Both the position numbers and the translations under genes were made by a program. Source: Cavia porcellus (lineage: Eukaryota > Chordata > Mammalia > Rodentia > Caviidae). Taken from it: a stretch of DNA of 64,000 nt. This document shows positions 1 to 12,100 of this stretch, in pieces (position 1 is the first letter of the stretch; the number at the start of each line of letters is the position of its first letter). The stretch is taken from the NCBI RefSeq assembly GCF_034190915.1, contig NW_026947514.1, positions 1,426,001-1,490,000 of the forward strand, read 5' to 3'. The notes under the pieces were generated by a model. That model did no database searches, was not told where the DNA came from, and saw only the letters and a list, made by a program, of their open reading frames with translations.

Positions 1-305
1 GGGGTGGAGAGGCAAGCACAGGTGGTGCTCAGGTGCAGAGCCCTGAGCAAAGTGAAGCTCAGTCAGAGATGGCGCTGCAGTTCTTGGGAAAAGGCTGGAG
101 CCATAGCAGGGAGTTGAGGGCACATGCCCAGCCTGGAAGGATGAGAGGAGTTTGGCCCCAGAGAGGCGGCAGAGGCGTGTCCTCCACATCTGAGCAAGAC
201 CAGGCCTGTTCCCGTGTCTTGTGGAACCATGGGAGCTTATGGATCATATCTTTGGTTTCCCAAATAATATTACAGTGGTGTTTGTGTCCATAACAATTAA
301 AGGGG

Positions 306-391
306 AGGGCTGGGGATTTAGCTCAGTGGCTTAAGCATCTGCCTGGCAAGTGTGAGGCAGTGAATTTGATTCCGGAGTTAAAAAAAAAATT
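306..391 (+). repeat. ID-like SINE
   Basis: tRNA-like body gctggggatttagctcag with cctggcaagtgtgag, then an A-rich tail. Confidence 0.85.
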
Positions 392-466
392 AAAGGGGAG
401 GCTGGTTGCTTGACTTAGAATAGGAACATCTGAAATGATCGACTTGCCTTAAAGAAGTGTTCAGAT

Positions 467-588
467 TTTTTTTTTTTTTGGTTTTTTTTTTTGGCGGGGG
501 GAGGGGGTGTCTTTGGTACCAGGGATAGAACTCATGACCTTGCACTTGCCAGGCAGGCACTGTGCCACTGGGCTAAATCCCCAGCCCT
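467..588 (-). repeat. ID-like SINE, reverse
   Basis: T-rich tail followed by ggtaccagggatagaactca and ctaaatccccagccct, the reverse complement of the ID body. Confidence 0.85.
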
Positions 589-3091
589 AGAAGTGTTCAG
601 TTTCTGACAAAATCAACTGGTGTCTTCTGTCAGCTGAGTACCAAGGAAGTATGTTAGGCTTTGAGGGGGAAAAGTGCCATTTATAGCTAAAATCTCTGTT
701 GGCTGCTCTGAAACGTATAAAGAACCCTTTTCCCATCCTCATCGTGGTCCAGGAAGGTTTATATTTGTAATCCCACAGAGATTGGAATTCTGGTGAGTTA
801 ATTTCTATCTACCACTTGCAGTGCAATCCATGGCGAAAATAAAGGCACTACGACATATATATAGTTGCAGGGAGCAGGGGTGTCTTGAGTCCAGCCAACA
901 TGATGTTTTCTGGAACAAAGGCCTCATCCAGAGCCTAACCTAGGTCTTATTAATTCTGTGAGGGGAGTGGCTCAGGATGAGTGACAGTGAGAGTGGCAGG
1001 AAGTACGTGACACCCGTTACTACCATGCCTACCATGAACTAGGCTAGTTCAGAGGTCTGAGATCACCTCCAATAAACAGAGGGCAGGAAATGCAGAGAGT
1101 AACCTGCATAACACAGCTGAGGGTAGGTGCTCCAGCTCTGATGTACAATCCTGTTTGCCCTGGGAAGTCATAGCTTCTTGCTCGAGGCTTGGCCCAGCCC
1201 AGAGGGTAGAGCAGGGCTCTCCATTCCACCCAGCTTAGCCACCTTTGGGGAAATCACTGGGCAGGGTAACACAGACCTATCCCTTTGCTTCAGAGGTGAC
1301 ACATCAGCTCCACAGCCAGCCCAATTTACATTGCCTACAGCCAATTGAAGGGACAAGGAAATAGCCTAGTTAGCTCTGAACAGATCAATACATGGCCACT
1401 GTTTATCCATGATGGCAGTTGCTCTTCTTTTCAGGGAGAGTCAAGGACAGTTCTGGGTGGTTCCTCACAGAAACCCAGCTGTCTTGAGGATTGTGTTTCC
1501 ACCCCGACCTCTACACTGTGACTGTGTGCTTGGAGTAACCCTGAACTCCTGTCAGTGGGAGGCCCAAGCGCCAGGTACAGCTGCAGTGCTGTGTGGGGAC
1601 CCACAGAGCGGGGGACCAGACATGTGGCCATGCCTTGTCCTTCCCAGAGAGCTCCCCAAGCCTGAGAACAAGTGCATCAGAGGCCCTGGCACCTTAGCCT
1701 GCAGCCTCGGGTCTGCTGGTGGACACTCCTTGCATGCCTGGCGTGGATGGCTTGCTCCAAGACTCCAATGGAAGAAGCTTAATAAATTCATGACAGCTGT
1801 TTTAAACAGAGGAAAGAAAGAAAAGGAAATCTTTTGTAGTGACTGGGAAATCTGGGTGAAAATTAGTCACCCTTTTTGAGCGTTAGAAACAGTAGAAACA
1901 GTCTTCAAGTCTAGACTTCTTTTGGTGGGATAAATATGTTTCTTTTCAAATGGAAATTTCTGTAACTGGTTGAAATATCTGGGTTTTTGTTAGCCAGGAC
2001 CATGTTTGTGTGAGGCAGATGCTTTGTCACTGAGTGATGTTCACAACCCAGATACCAAGTCTCAGAAAAAGGCTTGCTGCACATTGTTACCTGGGGAGTT
2101 ACAGACAGAAGTTATTCCACGTAAAACTGCTAAAAGTTTGGACACAAAGCAGAGTCATGCACTGGGATTGTTAAGAATTGTGAAGACTAAGAGTCATAGA
2201 AGGTAAAGGGATCCTGAGGTACGTGTGAGCTTTTGTGTAGGAAGTGGAGTTCAAGGAGGGACTTTGTGACCTCTGTGGCTGGAAGTCAAGGGTTTGAGGA
2301 AGACAGAGCTTCTGGGGAGGCTGCTCCGCATGTTCCTCCTCCTCCCTCTTCTGACTCCGCCCAGCTGTGGATCACAGCCCCACCTCGTGGTGGTGGGGGG
2401 TAGCACACAGGTAGCAGGGCCCAGTGTCTCGTGTGCCACAGGGGAAGGTCTGCCCGCGTGGTCTGGGGGCCGGTGCTGACCCTTGTCTCAGGTCTTTCCG
2501 TGTGGGAGTGAGTGTGCTGATAGTGCTGGAAGCATGCGGTTCAGGGCACTGCACAGAGGTGGCTGTGTGGCTAGTTGCCACTCCTCTACATGTTTCCCGG
2601 TTCCTCCTATAGGTCATGCTCAAGGTGATTTAATGGAGTATTTGTATTTCGGAATCTATTTCAGATTTTCAAGAGTAGGTAACAATGAGATGATTTCTGT
2701 CCTTGGTGTCATCTGCATATTTACTTTGTTGGTTGTGTGTCCTTAAACATTTGACAGCCCCATATGCTCAAATGTACCTATTAAGTTCCCACTCCAAACA
2801 GAGGAAAGTCGCCTAAGATACACATTTGCAAAGGTGTGCTTAATGGTGAGCCTCTTGTTAGATATAGTATCAGATGTTTATGCATGAGAAAATGTTACTT
2901 TGAAAGCATTTTTATCTATTATGTACATATAATGAAAGTAGTCCACAATTAGGAAGAGTTCTTACCAAAAAAATACGTATTCTCCTAACTTTCAGGGAAT
3001 CTGTGTAAAAACACCCACATGTGTGTTGCTCCATTGGAAATGAGGCTGCCACAGATGCTTGCCTATCCTGAGCGCTTCTTGATCTTTGCAG

Positions 3092-3193
3092 GTTGCAAAT
3101 CCACGAGTTGAACTCACACTCTCAGAGCTCCAGGATATGGCAGCAAGGCAACAGCAGCAAATTGAAAATCAGCAGCAAATGTTGGTGGCCAAG
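3092..3193 (+). CDS. PPP1R13B: PPP1R13B exon, start of coiled coil ([13 protein letters not shown])
   Basis: 102 nt, phase 0 at both ends, acceptor ctttgcag and donor AAG|GTAAGT. It encodes [20 protein letters not shown] and a Gln-rich stretch ending MLVAK. The residue before NPRVE is Ala where human ASPP1 has Gly, as I remember it. Confidence 0.95.
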
Positions 3194-6100
3194 GTAAGTT
3201 ACAAGAGCAGAGCTAAAGCAGCACTGTTGAAAACGTGGTCCAGCGAGGCGTGCTGGGCCTGCCTGCAGCCCAGTGTCCCAGGAGGCTGCGGGAGGAGGCA
3301 GTCTCAACTGAGGCCGGCCGCTCATTATTTGGGGCCACACCAGAAAGGTGCTGAGCACAGTGTCTTTCTGTCTGTGGAGCCCTCCTGTGACAAGAGGGTC
3401 CTGTAGCTTTGTGATATTGTCAGAACAAGAGCCTTCGACCTTGGGCACGTGTACACAGACACCACAGGACAGGCAGTGGGCATCCCTGCCCACACTGTAG
3501 ACAATGTCTGGAAAAGAGGATGCTGTCTCACCTCTGTCTTCCTCATAGTGTGTTCACAAGGAGGAGACTGCAGTTTGTGACGCATCCTAGATAAGTGACC
3601 ACTTTGACAGGCCTCTGGGAGGGCCACTGTGTATCGGACACCTGTGGCTGGTGACAGTGCAGGGCACACTCGATGCTCACTGAGCTCTATATTCATGGTT
3701 GAAACTCTGTAGAGCAGGATTTGGAGTTTTTCTTTCTTTTTTTTTTTTAATCGGTACCAGGGATCAAACTCAGATTGCCTGCTTGCAAGGCAGGCAATTA
3801 TGCCGCTGAGCTAAATCCCCAGCCCCAGATTTGGAGTTTTTCCAAGTCCCAGTTTAGTGTACATGATAGACACAAGAAGTCAGGCCCATTGCCCTTGCCC
3901 TTGCCTTGCCCGCTAGGAACAGTTCATGCTGGGAATGATGTTAAAATTTTTTGAAACTGCTTTAAAGAGAGCTGTTAAACTTTAGCAAGTTCTTACCGCT
4001 TTCTTCTTTAGAGAGAGTTCCTTCATGACCAAATGACCAGTCAAGCCAGTTTCTTCTATTCACTGACTGACTGTGTAGTTCATTATACTGTCTGATTTTA
4101 TGTAAATAATAATTTAAGTTGGACTTACTTTAAAAAGTCTCAAAGTTTATTTGGCTTACAAGAAGAAAAACAATTACAAATTTTTAAAATTAGAAAGTAT
4201 CTCATCCCATTAATAAGATTTCTAAGATAAAGTGTACATACTATTAAGTAATTACAGAATTTTCTAATTCTATTTATTTTCCAAGAATATTGCTGTTTTT
4301 TTTTAAATAGTATTTTAAGCAGCAGGACTGATCACAAGTTAATGCCACATCTTAAACATTTGAGCCTTCATGTGTAGCGACGCCTGCATAGTCACACCTA
4401 AACATCTCTTTAAGTATATTTTACGCATACCTATAGGATCATGAAGATTTCATGTTGTTATCCTAAATGTATGTTTTCACAGTAACAGGGAACAACTGAA
4501 GGGTACCGCATGTTGTTTGTCTCTTTGTTTTGAGAACAGGGTCTCACTATGCCACTCAGGTTGCCTTGAACTCACAGCAGTCCTCCTGCCTCTCAGCCTC
4601 CTGTGTGCTGGGATTATAGGCGTGTGCCACCCAGCCTGGCTCCACACGGTTTTATTTTAATATTATCTTGTTATGCAATGTTTTCTCATTTTGGAAGAGA
4701 TTAATCCTGCAGGAAATAAACATTCCTTGATTGCTCAGTGTCACTTACAAATTGGAGGTTTATCCCCTTGCTGATTTCCTTTTCTCACATGAAGACTCCT
4801 CTGCTGGCCAGTGCCCATTCCTGTAGACAGTGAAGTGAGAGAAACACAGGGAGCGCTTTGCAGCAGCAGGAACCCTGATCCTGACAGTAGGAAGCAGGCG
4901 GGCTGGCAGGGCGGGCAGAGAGACGGTGGCTGTGGAGGCTGCGCCCTGCCGAGTGCCTCTGCACTGCTCTGTGTCCTGCAGAGGTGCAGCCCTTATATGA
5001 GTGGGGCAGTCCGGTGAATCCTGCGTAAATCCTCCAGCTCGTCCGTGTCATCCTGTGTACTCCTGATAATTTCGTTGGGCATAGGTTGATGTGTGCGGGT
5101 TCCTTAGTGCTTCTTCAGTACTTGCTATGTTAGATGAGACTGAGGAACACAGTTGTTTTTTGTTTGTTCGTTTGTTTTTAAGTGTGTTGAGGGAATCAAA
5201 AGCTTCAATTGACAAAGCTCATTTCCGCTCTTTGTCAGGAGCAACGTTTACACTTTCTAAAGCAACAGGAGCGTCGCCAGCAGCAGTCTATTTCTGAAAA
5301 CGAGAAGCTTCAGAAGTTGAAAGAACGAGTTGAAGCCCAAGAAAACAAGCTGAAGAAAATTCGTGCCATGAGAGGACAAGTGGATTACAGCAAAATTATG
5401 AATGGCAACCTGTGTACGTGCCCATGGCCCACTGCATGCACACCCACATTCCTGTGGCATGGGCAGTTCCAGCCTCGAAGCCATATGCAGTTTTGTTCCA
5501 GCAAGTGCCCTAAAGTTACTCCGTTATGTGTATCTAGGAAGATGGGGATGGTTAGGCCAGTTGATTTTTTTTTTAACTATACATTCCCCTATGCAAAAAA
5601 TAAAGAATGTCCATGGGAAACTGATGAAATTTAAGTTAGGTTGTGTTTGAATTAATAGGATTGTGTTAACATCAGATTCCTGTTGTGTTTATTTGGAGTT
5701 TTTTGTTGTTTTGTTTTGTTTTGGTGTAGCTTTGGTTTTTTGAAACAAGAATCTTGCTTTGGAGTCCAGGCTGGCCTTGAACTCACTTATGTAGCCCAGG
5801 CTGGCGTCAAAACTCCTAACAATCCTCCTGCCTCGACGTCTTTTGTGCTGGGATTACTGGCATGCACCCATGCCTGGCTTCCTGTTGTTTCTTTATGTAA
5901 TTTTATGCATATTTACAGGTTCAGTGTGGTAATTTAATACATATAGAAATGTCTATTGATTAGTTCAGGGTGTTAGCATTTTGTTTTCAAACTTCTTTTA
6001 AATTTTTGAAAACAGGATTTAGCTCAGCAGCACAGCATCTGCCTGGCAAGTGCAAGGTCCTGAGTTCGATCCCCAGTACCAAAATAAAAATCAAATTAAA

Positions 6101-9100
6101 TTAAATTTTTAATTAGCATATAGTAATTGTGCCTGTTTATGGAATACAGTGGGATATTTCAGTTCAGCCTCAGCGATGTAGTCTAGAGAGTCACCCTGGT
6201 GACAGCAGCCCTTTGGACTGGGAAGGGGCAGCTCCAGGATCCATAATTATGAACATCGATTTTCAGGAACAACTTAAATTTTATCTATACATTAAGATAA
6301 ACTGTACAGGCACTCCTTTTTGGACCTGGGTGAGCTCTGATTTTGTTTTTGAATCAGTTTGTTGAGCTACTTTATGTTATAGCAATGAGCAAGGCCTTCC
6401 CAAGGCCTTTGTTCAGTTGGTGCCTGAGAGTCCTAAGTGGCTTGACAAAAGCGAGCTCTTCAACTGAATGCTCTAAAGAATATTCAGGAATTGGTGCAGA
6501 AAAACTGTCTGCTGTGCAAGTACTCATGTAGAGTGTTACACACTTGAGTCCAAGGGCTCACAATAAATAATAACCAGAGTTAAGTATAGTGTATAGAAAT
6601 AAAGAAGTCAGGCTGTTAATCGAATAATTTTTTTGTTTTTCTGGTGGGAAATTACAGCTGCTGAAATAGAAAGATTCAGTGCCATGTTCCAGGAGAAGAA
6701 GCAGGAAGTACAGACTGCAATTTTAAGAGTTGATCAGCTTAGTCAGCAATTGGAGGATTTAAAGAAAGGAAAACTGAATGGATTCCAGTCTTACAATGGC
6801 AAGTTGACAGGACCAGCAGCCGTGGAGCTGAAGAGACTGTACCAGGAGCTACAGGTAACACACCATTCTGTGGACGGCCTCCTCCTCCCGGCTCTTTCCT
6901 TACTGTGGGATGGCTGTCTGGGAAGTAGAAATAACAAAGGCTAGTGGAGTCTAATTTAATAGGCACAAACTGTGGTAAGTGCACAGTAACTTGTGAATAG
7001 GGAATCGTCTTTCTAGGGTGTGGAGCTCCAGGCTTTCGTGTCTTCACAGAGCTGTGCGTCCTCGACACAGTCGGTTTTAGAACCTTTTCACTCTCCTAAG
7101 CCAGAGCCCTTGTCTCTTAGTCACCATTCTATGCCCTGTGTTCCCTGAGCCCGGCCATCAGGACTCTGCTTTCTTTCTTTGTGTATTTGCCCAGTCTGGA
7201 GACTTCATAGGGATGGAGTCAAATAGCATTTGATCCTTTGTGATTGTCTTTCACTTTGCATATTTTCAGTGTGACAGAATTCAGCCGGCGAGATACATTA
7301 GTGAAGTTAAGTGTTAGAGAAGCCTTAAAATTTGTGTGTAGAGTATAGCATCATGAGGAAGAAAGAAGGAAGGAAGGGGGTCCCCTGGACCCTGGAAGAA
7401 TCTGGACTGGGAACCGAAGCCCATAGAGAGGGTGAAAAGAAAAGCTTTAAAGCAGAAGAAGGCGGCAGCCAGCGGCGCCTCTGCCCTGAGCCGGGGCTCA
7501 CTGTGTGAGGGGAGCTGTTTGAACCTGGGGACTCACAGTCACGGTGACGGTGGCAGCTGGCCACCCCGGAGGCCTCTGCAGAGGGACGGGGCAGCGGAGG
7601 GGAGCAGCGGATGTGGAGGACTGTGCTGGCTGGTGCTGTTGCTCCTGATAATCCATGACTGAGACTAACTGAGAGTCACAGAAAATACGATGGCACAATG
7701 CCAGAGAACCAGGGACCAGGTCAAACAAGCAACAGCTTCTCATCTCCAACAAACTGGAAAGGTGAGATCTTCAAACAGACTCAAAACCCAAAAACCAGCT
7801 ACGCCTGGAAGGCACCTGAAGGAAGTGCTCATCCCCTAAGGGTTCTAACGACCACCAGTGAGGCAGCCCACCGTTGGCACGCAGAAGTATTACTCCAAGA
7901 ATTAAACTGAAAAAAAAAAATATGGAAAGACACTTAAGCAAAATGCAATCCCAGATATCCAGTTCACCAAAGGCAAATCCAAGGGGCAAAGAGGGGGGAC
8001 AATCTGAAAGTCCCCACCAGGCCTCTCTGAAGTGGTAACAACAAAGCAATTGCATGAGGCTCTGGAAAAAATGAAATCAGAAAGAATCTCTCAGATAATT
8101 ATGGAGATTATCAAAATATGCACCATGCTTAGCAGTACTTGAGGAGACATAGACAAAAAGATAGACAAGTTAAGCAATTTGTAGAAGCTCAGCATAGGAA
8201 ACACATAGAATCCATAAAGCAGATTCAAGGAGATATCTAGGAGAATAAAAACTCCACTGGAAGTATTCGAAGCGCATTAGGTTAGTGTGAGGACAGGATC
8301 TCGGGTACTGAAGACAGGCTTGCAGTTAGCGGCCAGGAAAAGAAAGATTTGTCAAAAATACCAAGAGATCATGAGAAATCAATCCGGCACCTGCTAAATG
8401 AGACAAAGAAGAATAATTTAAGATTAATTGGAATCAACGAACAAGCAGGAGATACCACAAACGACATTAAAAAAATGTTCATGACTTTGTTACAGAAAAC
8501 TTTCCTGGTAGAGAAAAGAATTTGACATGTAGATAAATGAGACATATAGAACTCTAGTTAGTACTGATCAAAAAAATCTACAGCCACACATATCATAGTC
8601 AAGATTCCAGAAATTCAACACAAGAATAGAATCCTAAAAGTGAAAAGAAACAAATTAGTTATAAAGGAAAGCCCATTAGAATCACAGCTGACTTCTCAGC
8701 ACAATTCAAGTCAAGGACAGCTTGGAGTGAAGTACTCCAAGTTCTAAAGGAAAACAGCTTCCAACCCAGATTGATGTACTCCACAAAACTATCTTTCAGA
8801 GTTGATGGAGAAATAAAATACTTCCATGACCAAGAACATCTGAGGAAATTTATGACCACCAAACCAGCACTTGAAAATGTTCTGAAGGACATTCTAGAAA
8901 CAGATAATAAGGACTACAGCTCCATAAACCCCAAGAGAAGGAATTCACCAGGGAAGGCAAATAATTAGAGGGAAAAACGGGGCTGCCAGCAACAGGAAAG
9001 TAACATGACAAGAATAAGTCAATACCTATCGGTTATAACCATAAATGTAAATGGTCTTAATTCACCACTCAAAAAACACAGACTAGGGGCTGGGGATTTA

Positions 9101-12100
9101 GCTCAGCGGCATAAGCACCTGCCTTGCAAGCAGGCAGTCATGAGTTTGATCCCTGATACCGATTTAAAAAAAAAAAAGAAAAAAAGACAGACTGGCAGAA
9201 TGGATCAAGAAGCAAGATCCAACGATATGCTGCATATAAGAAACACATTTAGTTCAAAAAGAAATTCACAGACTGAAAGTCAAAGGATGGAAAACAATAC
9301 TCTGTCTGACAGAAGCCCAGAAAAAAGCAGGGGTACTTATTCTATTTGCAGATAAAGTGAATTTCAGGGGCTGGGGATTTAGCTCAGTGGCATAAGCACC
9401 TGCCTTGCAAGCAGGCGGTCGTGAGTTCAATCCCCAGTACCAATAAAAAGAGAAAAAAAAAAAAAAAGATAAAGTGAATTTCAAGCCAAGACTGATTAAG
9501 AGAGATAAAGAAGGTCACTACATCCTTATAAAGAGAACAATCCCAGAGGGAGAGATAACAGTCATAAATACATATGCGTCCAACTATATAAAACAGTAAC
9601 AGAAAAATCAAGCCCTAATACAGTTATATTAGGAGACCTCAATACCCATGCCACAGTCACAAAGAGACATTCACTAGATAAAAATCAGAAATGAAACAGT
9701 AGAACTAAATCAAACTTCTGAACAAACGCACTTAGTAGATATCTATACTGTTCCACCCATAACATCAGAATACACATTCTTCTCAGCTGCACCAGGGACA
9801 TTCTCCAAAACAGACCATATACTAGCTCATAGCACATGCTTAAGTAAGTCCAAAGGAAATGAAATTATTCCACGCATCAGTCAGACCATACTGCAATGAA
9901 AGTGGAAATCCAGGGCTGTGAGTGGCAGCGGCCCAGGACAGGAGCCGCTGGCATTTCCTGGGACCCGTGCCATGCTGGGACCTGGAGCGCCGGGAAACCA
10001 AGCAACCCCTCCCCACCTTGGTGAGTGGCCGTGAGCCTGTCGGTGCGCAGGCTGAGAATCAAACATCACATATATTTCTCCCTCCCCACCCAACCATTAG
10101 CAAGTGGGAGCCAGTGATCTGAAAATCCCTTGAGAGGCTGACCATAGGCAGTGTAGCAAATAGGGGGATTTCCTACCATCTCTTTGAAGGCAAATACTTT
10201 TATCACGGTTTTGCTTTGTTTTAATTAATCTGGTGTTATTTTAGCCGGTTTTGTTTTGAGGAACTTCAATATACATGAAAGTATGGACAACTATTTTGAG
10301 GGGAACGAGAGTTGTGTCACTGACCTCTAACCTTCTGGGTGCCCTGCAGTCTTTCCCTCCCGCGCTCTGCATCCGTGTGGTGTGCGTGCACTTGTGCTCT
10401 CACCAGAACAGCTCCTGACTTCTGAGTAGGGTGCACCCGCATCCTCCTAGTCTCTCTTGCTTCAGTTTTCAGCAGTACGGTTGAAACCACGGAAATGACA
10501 TGGTGGTTCTTTTTAAAAACGTCTTCTTGGCAGTGAGAATTTGACTTCTTAATTAAGTCAAATCCTTAAAAAAACATATTCTTTGTTTTTGTAGATTCGT
10601 AATCAGCTCAACCAGGAACAGAATTCAAAGTTGCAGCAGCAGAAGGAGCTCCTGAACCAGCGCAACATGGAGGTGGCCCTCATGGACAAGCGCATCAGTG
10701 AGCTTCGTGAGCGTCTCTACGGCAAGAAGATCCAGGCATGTGCATGGGGAGCGGGCTGCGAGAGCGGGCTTGGGCAGAGCCTTCCTTCCCTGAATGGCAG
10801 CGGGCTCCCCTCCCCTCCTCCCCGCCACAGCTGATGAAACCCAGGCAGTGAACCCCAAAATGACAGTGGTAGCAAATTTACTTCCCCAAAGACTAAATCA
10901 GGCAGGGCATGGTGGCACATGTCTTCAATCCTCTGTAATCCTCACCAGGAGTTCAGGGGTAGACAGCGAGACTCTGTCTCAAAAAGACCAAAAAGGGCTG
11001 GGGATTTCGCTCAGCAGCATAAGCGCCTGCTTGACAAGTATGAGGGCGCAAGTTTGCTCCCCAGTATCAAAAAAACCATCCATGCATGGGCTGAGAACTG
11101 GCCCCAGCCTGGCCTGGCTTCCTCTACCTGTGCAGCCTCAGGTGCTCGTGAGCAGATCCATCCAACCTGGCTGTTGTTTGCAGGTTTTGTAATCTATCAA
11201 GCAACGTGCTATATAAGGGACGTACTTTTTTAAAACCTTTGGTATTTTGAATTTCGAAGACGGTAAACACTTAGTGCATGAGAACTGAAACAGCACACGA
11301 GTATGTAAAGGCAAATGGTGGCCATTCTTCTCACCTTATTCTCCAGAGGTGACAGAGCTGAGTTTGTAGGAATTATGCTAGCCATACTGTCTGTACCCAG
11401 TCTTCTTTTACTTTTTTTTTTTTTTTCAAATTGAAAATGGATTTCTTCCCAGGTCACCTCTGCACTATCTTAGTCCCAGGGCTGGGTGCCCCTTGACTCG
11501 CCAGCTTGGTACACCAGCAAACACACGCACTTCCCAGTACATGTATGTGCCCTCATGTCCTTGGCTGTGGCACTTCCCCAGAGGTCCTGTGTGCACTTGG
11601 CACTGCTGCTTTTGCAGTTGGGTGATAGGAGAATGCTTTGGGGAGGGAGGCTTGGGCTTAGCAGTTCTGCTCAGGAGAAAAGAGCCTCGACAGTGGTGGA
11701 GGAAGAGGGCAGCAGCCACTTCTGTGGGCCTTACCGTCAGCCTCTCAGTAACAGATCTATTTAAAAAAAAAAAAAAAAAAAACGGAGTGTTTAAAGATCA
11801 GTGGTTTGTATGAATATAATTTCAGATGAGTTTCTTTGAACAAGATTATCAACTCAGAGGGCATGAGAGAAACACTGTATGCCTCCCCAGGGGCATGCTC
11901 AGGGCTCCTCAGGGGTGGCGAGGGCATGTGTATGTACACGGGAGACAGAGACCTGGACCTGCAGGAATGGGCTCCTCAGGTCAGAGGTTGAAAAGTCAGA
12001 GAACTGAAGAGCTGACTACACCTTGTAAGTCCCTGAGGAGCTGCTTCTGCAGCCCAAGTCCAGGGCCATCTACTGTAGAGCCTGCTCTCCTGGGACACTG

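Larger units (their letters stand above)
1..3091 (+). other. PPP1R13B: PPP1R13B intron (3' portion)
   Basis: Intronic sequence before the first in-window exon. It holds two ID-like SINEs near 307-390 and 467-588. I see no other exon or conserved coding stretch; the ORFs here are short and not supported. Confidence 0.7.
3194..5238 (+). other. PPP1R13B: PPP1R13B intron
   Basis: Holds a reverse ID SINE with target duplication (3731-3826) and a reverse B1-like SINE (4518-4642). The AT-rich 3950-4500 stretch shows nothing recognisable. Confidence 0.6.
7400..9904 (+). mobile_element. L1 retrotransposon: 5'UTR, broken ORF1, start of ORF2
   Basis: GC-rich 5'UTR-like segment (7400-7689), then an ORF1-like ATG at 7690 with early stops. 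At about 8771-8965 lies [24 protein letters not shown] sequence followed by [14 protein letters not shown], the ORF1p C-terminal domain. ORF2 begins near 9006 with [19 protein letters not shown], the endonuclease N-terminus, and continues in shifted frames to about 9900. Two ID SINEs are inserted in it. It is not capable of coding. Confidence 0.85.

Noticed and set aside
7690..9600. Open reading segments as possible functional L1 proteins
   Set aside because: ORF1 has early stops, ORF2 is frameshifted and split by two ID insertions, and the reverse transcriptase part is missing.
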